This document shows positions 4,381 to 8,446 of a DNA stretch of 8,446 nt, piece by piece; position 1 is the stretch's first letter, and every line of letters begins with the position of its first letter. The DNA comes from Halobacteriales archaeon SW_9_67_25 (GTDB taxonomy: Archaea; Halobacteriota; Halobacteria; Halobacteriales; Haloarculaceae), in the NCBI GenBank assembly GCA_003022745.1, contig PXSU01000139.1:1-8446 (forward strand), written 5' to 3'. A model generated the notes under the pieces. The model saw only the letters and a program-made list of their open reading frames with translations. It was not told the origin of the DNA and made no database searches. The translations under genes and the position numbers were made by a program.

Positions 4381-5634
4381 CTACAGCATCCCTTCGACGG
4401 CGGTCCACCGCTTGTCGTCGTAGGTCCGCCGCCGGTCGGTGTCGAACTCGCGTTCGATGCGCCGCCGGAGTGTCTGCTTGCCCTCGCGGTCGATGCGGGC
4501 CAGTTCGTCGGCCTTCCCGACCGGCCGGGGTGGCCCGCGTTCACCCGCAATCTCCGAGAGCAGGTGGCCGGTCAGGGCCGCGCGCGTCTCGGGGTCGGTG
4601 GTGAACGCGTGGGGTGCCTCGATCCGGTAGACCAGCTCGTCGCGCGGGTCGTAGACGGCGAAGAAGGTAACCTCGTAGGCCGTCGCGTCGAGCGCGCGGT
4701 CACACTCGACTGCCGGTGAGTCGCCCGCGAGCATCCCGTCGGTCCCGACACGGGAGCGAAACCAGTTCGTGAACGTGAGCGCGTCGGTCTTCGGGGTGCC
4801 CTCCGCGTCGACGCGTTCGAGCACCCGCCGGAAGAACGCGGCATCGTCGACCCAGGGGGCGCCGAGGTCGTCCCGCAGGGCCCGCGTCACGGCCTTCGAG
4901 GCGCTGTTCTTGACGAAGCCCACGAGCGGAACCTCGCGCTCGACGAACGTCTCGACCAGTTCGAGGTAGTTCGCGACCACGTCGCGGGGCTGTTCCTCGT
5001 CGGTCAGCAACCGGCGCAGTTCGGGGTCGCGCTCGCCCCACTTCAGCAAGCCCGTCGGATAGATGGGCCCGTCGAGGACGAGCAGGTCGTCGACGACCGC
5101 GGCCTGGTCGAGTGCGTGCTCGCTCTCTGCGAGATACAGCGCGAGCGCGTGGACGACCGTCTGCTCGTAGCGGTCGACGCGGGGGGCGTGCAGGACCCGC
5201 CGGCGGGCGTACCCCTCGTCGTCGAGGCGCCAGTCGGGGTCGTGGACGTCCACGCTGGGGTCGTTCGTGTGGACGGTCATCACGATTGTCCGGGCGCGGT
5301 GTAACTCGATCTCGGAGGGGACGGCGGCCATCGCGGCCTGTGAGACGTCGAGCACCAGCCCGTTCTTGAACGTCGTCGGGTTGATGGTGCCCGCGTCGAG
5401 GCCGTGCTGGGTCTCGAAGGGGGAGGGTTCGAGCGCGACGTCCTCGATGGACACCTTGTGGCGCTGGACCGACTCGAGCGGTTCCAGAACCGGGTCGCCG
5501 TCGGCGTAGAGCGGGTCGAGAAAGTTCGTCCAGGCGCGCTCGACGAGGTCGCTGTGGTCGGTCTCGTCGACACGCTCGGTGACCCGGGTGGCCAGCCGTG
5601 CGATGCCGTCCACGTGGACCGGGTCGAGTGTCAT
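4381..5634 (-). CDS. nurA: NurA-family DNA double-strand break repair nuclease
   Basis: The 417-residue product matches the haloarchaeal NurA proteins I know over its whole length. Characteristic segments are GLDAGTINPTTFKNGLVLDV (residues 78-97, D80 being the expected first metal ligand), HAPRVDRYEQTVVHALALYL (149-168), LLVLDGPIYPTGLLKW (184-199, with D188), VPLVGFVKNSASKAVTR (235-251), and YRIEAPHAF followed later by KADELARI (336-381). NurA is a Mn-dependent 5'-3' nuclease that works with the HerA ATPase in resecting broken DNA ends; herA is not in this window. The ATG at 5634 follows the stop of the upstream gene by 9 bases with only a GGGG-type weak ribosome site, so the two are almost certainly co-transcribed. 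No missing key residue or frame problem is visible. Confidence 0.9.
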   Translation of the reverse strand: MTLDPVHVDGIARLATRVTERVDETDHSDLVERAWTNFLDPLYADGDPVLEPLESVQRHKVSIEDVALEPSPFETQHGLDAGTINPTTFKNGLVLDVSQAAMAAVPSEIELHRARTIVMTVHTNDPSVDVHDPDWRLDDEGYARRRVLHAPRVDRYEQTVVHALALYLAESEHALDQAAVVDDLLVLDGPIYPTGLLKWGERDPELRRLLTDEEQPRDVVANYLELVETFVEREVPLVGFVKNSASKAVTRALRDDLGAPWVDDAAFFRRVLERVDAEGTPKTDALTFTNWFRSRVGTDGMLAGDSPAVECDRALDATAYEVTFFAVYDPRDELVYRIEAPHAFTTDPETRAALTGHLLSEIAGERGPPRPVGKADELARIDREGKQTLRRRIEREFDTDRRRTYDDKRWTAVEGML

Positions 5635-5643
5635 GTCCCCGGG

Positions 5644-6033
5644 TCAGTCCTCTCCCCACTCGCCGAGCATCCGCGCCAGGGCTTCGGCAATCTCCTCGTA
5701 ACTCTGCATCGAGAGCCCATCGGTGGTGATGAGCACGCCCTTGCGGTCGACGGCGACCCGGAGCAGGTAGCCGTTCTCGAAGGCACGGACGGTAAACTTG
5801 TACTGGCCGAGTTCGGAGTTCTGGTAGGCGTTGCCCGTCTCCCGGTAGCCGCGCCACTCGTGGCCGACGAACGTGTTGAGGTCGGCGTCGCGTTCGAGGT
5901 CCTCGCGCAGGTAGAGCTGGTCGAAATCGGACCGCGTGAAGTAGGTGACCGACCGCAGGCTATCCCCTGTCGCCGTCCTGGCGGTCGTGACGATGTGTCC
6001 GGCCTGCTCGTCCGACAGGAGCTGTGACTGCAT
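5644..6033 (-). CDS. Small conserved haloarchaeal protein upstream of nurA
   Basis: This 129-residue acidic protein has no signal peptide, membrane segment or metal motif. Its pattern is an N-terminal helix (LLSDEQAGHIVTTARTATG), strands around LRSVTYFTR and DQLYLRED, a central segment with FVGHEWRGY, then two strands (KFTVRAFENGYLLRVAVDRK, GVLITTDGL) and a final amphipathic helix (YEEIAEALARML). The strand-strand-helix ending loosely recalls roadblock-type small regulatory proteins, but that is only an impression. I know it as a conserved haloarchaeal hypothetical and cannot give a function. It is the first gene of a two-gene unit with nurA (9-base gap), so a link to DNA repair or to NurA control is plausible but unproven. 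The ATG at 6033 lies 27 bases downstream of a TATA-like TTATGTAG, fitting a leaderless start. Confidence 0.85.
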   Translation of the reverse strand: MQSQLLSDEQAGHIVTTARTATGDSLRSVTYFTRSDFDQLYLREDLERDADLNTFVGHEWRGYRETGNAYQNSELGQYKFTVRAFENGYLLRVAVDRKGVLITTDGLSMQSYEEIAEALARMLGEWGED

Positions 6034-6054
6034 GTGCCTACGGTGACGGGCCGG

Positions 6055-6064
6055 CTACATAACT
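6055..6064 (-). promoter_or_regulatory. TATA-like box for the small gene-nurA unit
   Basis: On the minus strand AGTTATGTAG is centred about 27 bases before the ATG at 6033. It is the only AT-rich patch in the 111-base divergent intergenic region on that side, and the spacing equals that seen for the ferredoxin gene. Confidence 0.5.
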
Positions 6065-6103
6065 TCCGTGTTCGGGACGCCCGACTCCCGGATTCCACGC
6101 CTC

Positions 6104-6122
6104 GGAAACGAAAGTGTCGTAG
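6104..6122 (+). promoter_or_regulatory. Weak candidate promoter of gpmI
   Basis: GGAAACGAAAG followed by TGTCGTAG lies about 25-35 bases before the gpmI ATG (6145). The purine-rich part resembles a B-recognition element, but the TATA part is poor. No ribosome-binding site precedes the ATG, so the transcript is probably leaderless and this is the likeliest promoter position. Confidence 0.25.
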
Positions 6123-6144
6123 GCGGTCACCGCGACCGACCGGT

Positions 6145-7806
<1,662 letters not shown>

Positions 7807-7834
7807 ACGCTCGGCTGGTCGACAGCGGGCGGTA

Positions 7835-7868
7835 GCGGGCCGCGGGCGGGACAGCGCGAACGGCCCGC
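7835..7868 (+). terminator. GC-rich stem-loop between gpmI and truA
   Basis: GCGGGCCG (7835-7842) pairs perfectly with CGGCCCGC (7861-7868) across an 18-base loop, starting 29 bases after the gpmI stop. No T-tract follows, so it may be an mRNA 3' structure or simple GC-rich complementarity and not a true terminator. Confidence 0.25.
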
Positions 7869-7885
7869 GGGTGGATGGCGGGAGT

Positions 7886-7893
7886 CGTTAAGT
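7886..7893 (+). promoter_or_regulatory. TATA-like box of truA
   Basis: CGTTAAGT is centred about 27 bases before the GTG start of truA and is the only AT-rich spot in this GC-rich gap. The spacing repeats that of the other promoters in the window and supports a leaderless start at 7917. Confidence 0.45.
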
Positions 7894-7916
7894 GTCCGTG
7901 GGGCCGAGTGTCGGCC

Positions 7917-8446
7917 GTGCGCGCCTACCGCATCGCCTACGACGGCCGCCCCTACCACGGTTTCCAGCGCCAGTCCGACGTTCCCACCGTCGAGGACGCC
8001 ATCCTGGACGCGCTCGGTGGACTCGACATCCTCCCCGGGGACCAGGATACTCCGGCGGGGTACGCGGCGGCGGGCCGGACCGACGCCGGCGCCTCCGCGG
8101 TCGCCCAGACGGTCGCCTTCGAGGCGCCGACCTGGCTCACTCCGGCGGCGCTGAACGCCGAGTTGCCGGCGGACGTGCGGGCCTGGGCGAGCGCCGAGGC
8201 GCCCGGGGAGTTCCACGCGACCCACGACGCCGTTTCCCGGGCGTACACCTACTTCCTGCACGCCCCCGAGGTGCCCGTCCACCGTGCCCGCCGGGCGCTC
8301 GACGCACTGGCGGGCGAACACGATTTCCACAACCTCACGCCCGACGGGACCGGCACGGTCCGGGACCTCTCGACGGGTCTCGACCACGAGGAGCCGTTCC
8401 TCGTGCTGTCGTTCCGGGCCGGCGGGTTCCCCCGCCAGTTCGTCCG
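7917..8446 (+). CDS. truA: tRNA pseudouridine(38-40) synthase TruA, N-terminal part
   Basis: The gene runs off the right edge; 176 residues are visible. MRAYRIAYDGRPYHGFQRQ is the typical TruA N-terminus, and AAGRTDAGASA holds the catalytic aspartate (D56) in the GRTD motif. FHATHDAVSRAYTYFL, AGEHDFHNLTP and FRAGGFPRQFVR follow in the usual order. TruA isomerises uridines 38-40 in the anticodon arm of many tRNAs. The segment between SRAYTYFL and the AGEHDFHNL region is shorter than in bacterial enzymes, which fits haloarchaeal TruA. The start is GTG at 7917, chosen because the N-terminal motif begins right there and a TATA-like box lies 27 bases upstream; no ribosome site is present. It may be transcribed separately from gpmI. 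Confidence 0.93.
   Translation, partial: MRAYRIAYDGRPYHGFQRQSDVPTVEDAILDALGGLDILPGDQDTPAGYAAAGRTDAGASAVAQTVAFEAPTWLTPAALNAELPADVRAWASAEAPGEFHATHDAVSRAYTYFLHAPEVPVHRARRALDALAGEHDFHNLTPDGTGTVRDLSTGLDHEEPFLVLSFRAGGFPRQFV

Noticed and set aside
4700..5857. Long minus-strand frame of 385 codons overlapping nurA
   Set aside because: It is Arg/Pro/Gly-dominated, the typical shadow of a GC-rich halophile gene in another frame, and is fully covered by nurA and its neighbour.
6034..6144. N-terminal extension of gpmI from an upstream start at 6034
   Set aside because: The 37 residues are Arg/Pro-rich and match nothing in GpmI. They would also fill the divergent promoter region; the MQVGLVILDGWG start at 6145 fits the family.

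Overview
The window comes from a halophilic archaeon (class Halobacteria). GC content and GC3 are high, the proteins are rich in Asp and Glu, and three or four start codons have a TATA-like box about 27 bases upstream with no Shine-Dalgarno site, the leaderless haloarchaeal pattern. Family content (NurA, a haloarchaeal-type 2Fe-2S ferredoxin, GpmI, TruA) agrees. I cannot name the genus from sequence alone.

Layout. Bases 2-1780 (+) hold the C-terminal part of a large FAD-linked oxidase fused to an iron-sulfur/CCG module (D-lactate/glycolate dehydrogenase type). Bases 1781-3645 contain no intact conserved protein gene and look like a decay and integration zone. It holds a methyltransferase lacking its N-terminus, an internally deleted AspA/AstE-type deacylase remnant, an AT-richer patch with a doubtful small membrane ORF, a 23-bp direct duplication of the 3' end of tRNA-Arg(CCG) (an integration scar), the intact tRNA-Arg(CCG) on the minus strand, and a TnpB-less, strongly structured element of about 560 bp with IS200/IS605-like ends, starting about 24 bp upstream of the tRNA.

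Bases 3646-6033 are minus-strand housekeeping genes: a membrane-anchored 2Fe-2S ferredoxin (own leaderless promoter), and a two-gene unit of a small conserved haloarchaeal protein followed 9 bases later by nurA, the nuclease of DNA end resection. A divergent intergenic region (6034-6144) separates this from the plus-strand genes gpmI (cofactor-independent phosphoglycerate mutase, glycolysis/gluconeogenesis) and truA (tRNA pseudouridine 38-40 synthase, cut by the window end).

Most notable are the tRNA-Arg att scar with a third, degenerate, inverted copy between the two direct copies; the structured, transposase-free element beside the tRNA; and a 51-bp in-frame palindromic insertion inside gpmI. 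I see no CRISPR array and no defence or toxin-antitoxin operon, and cannot claim a complete new system. The structured element at 3047-3609 is the best candidate for something not fully described.
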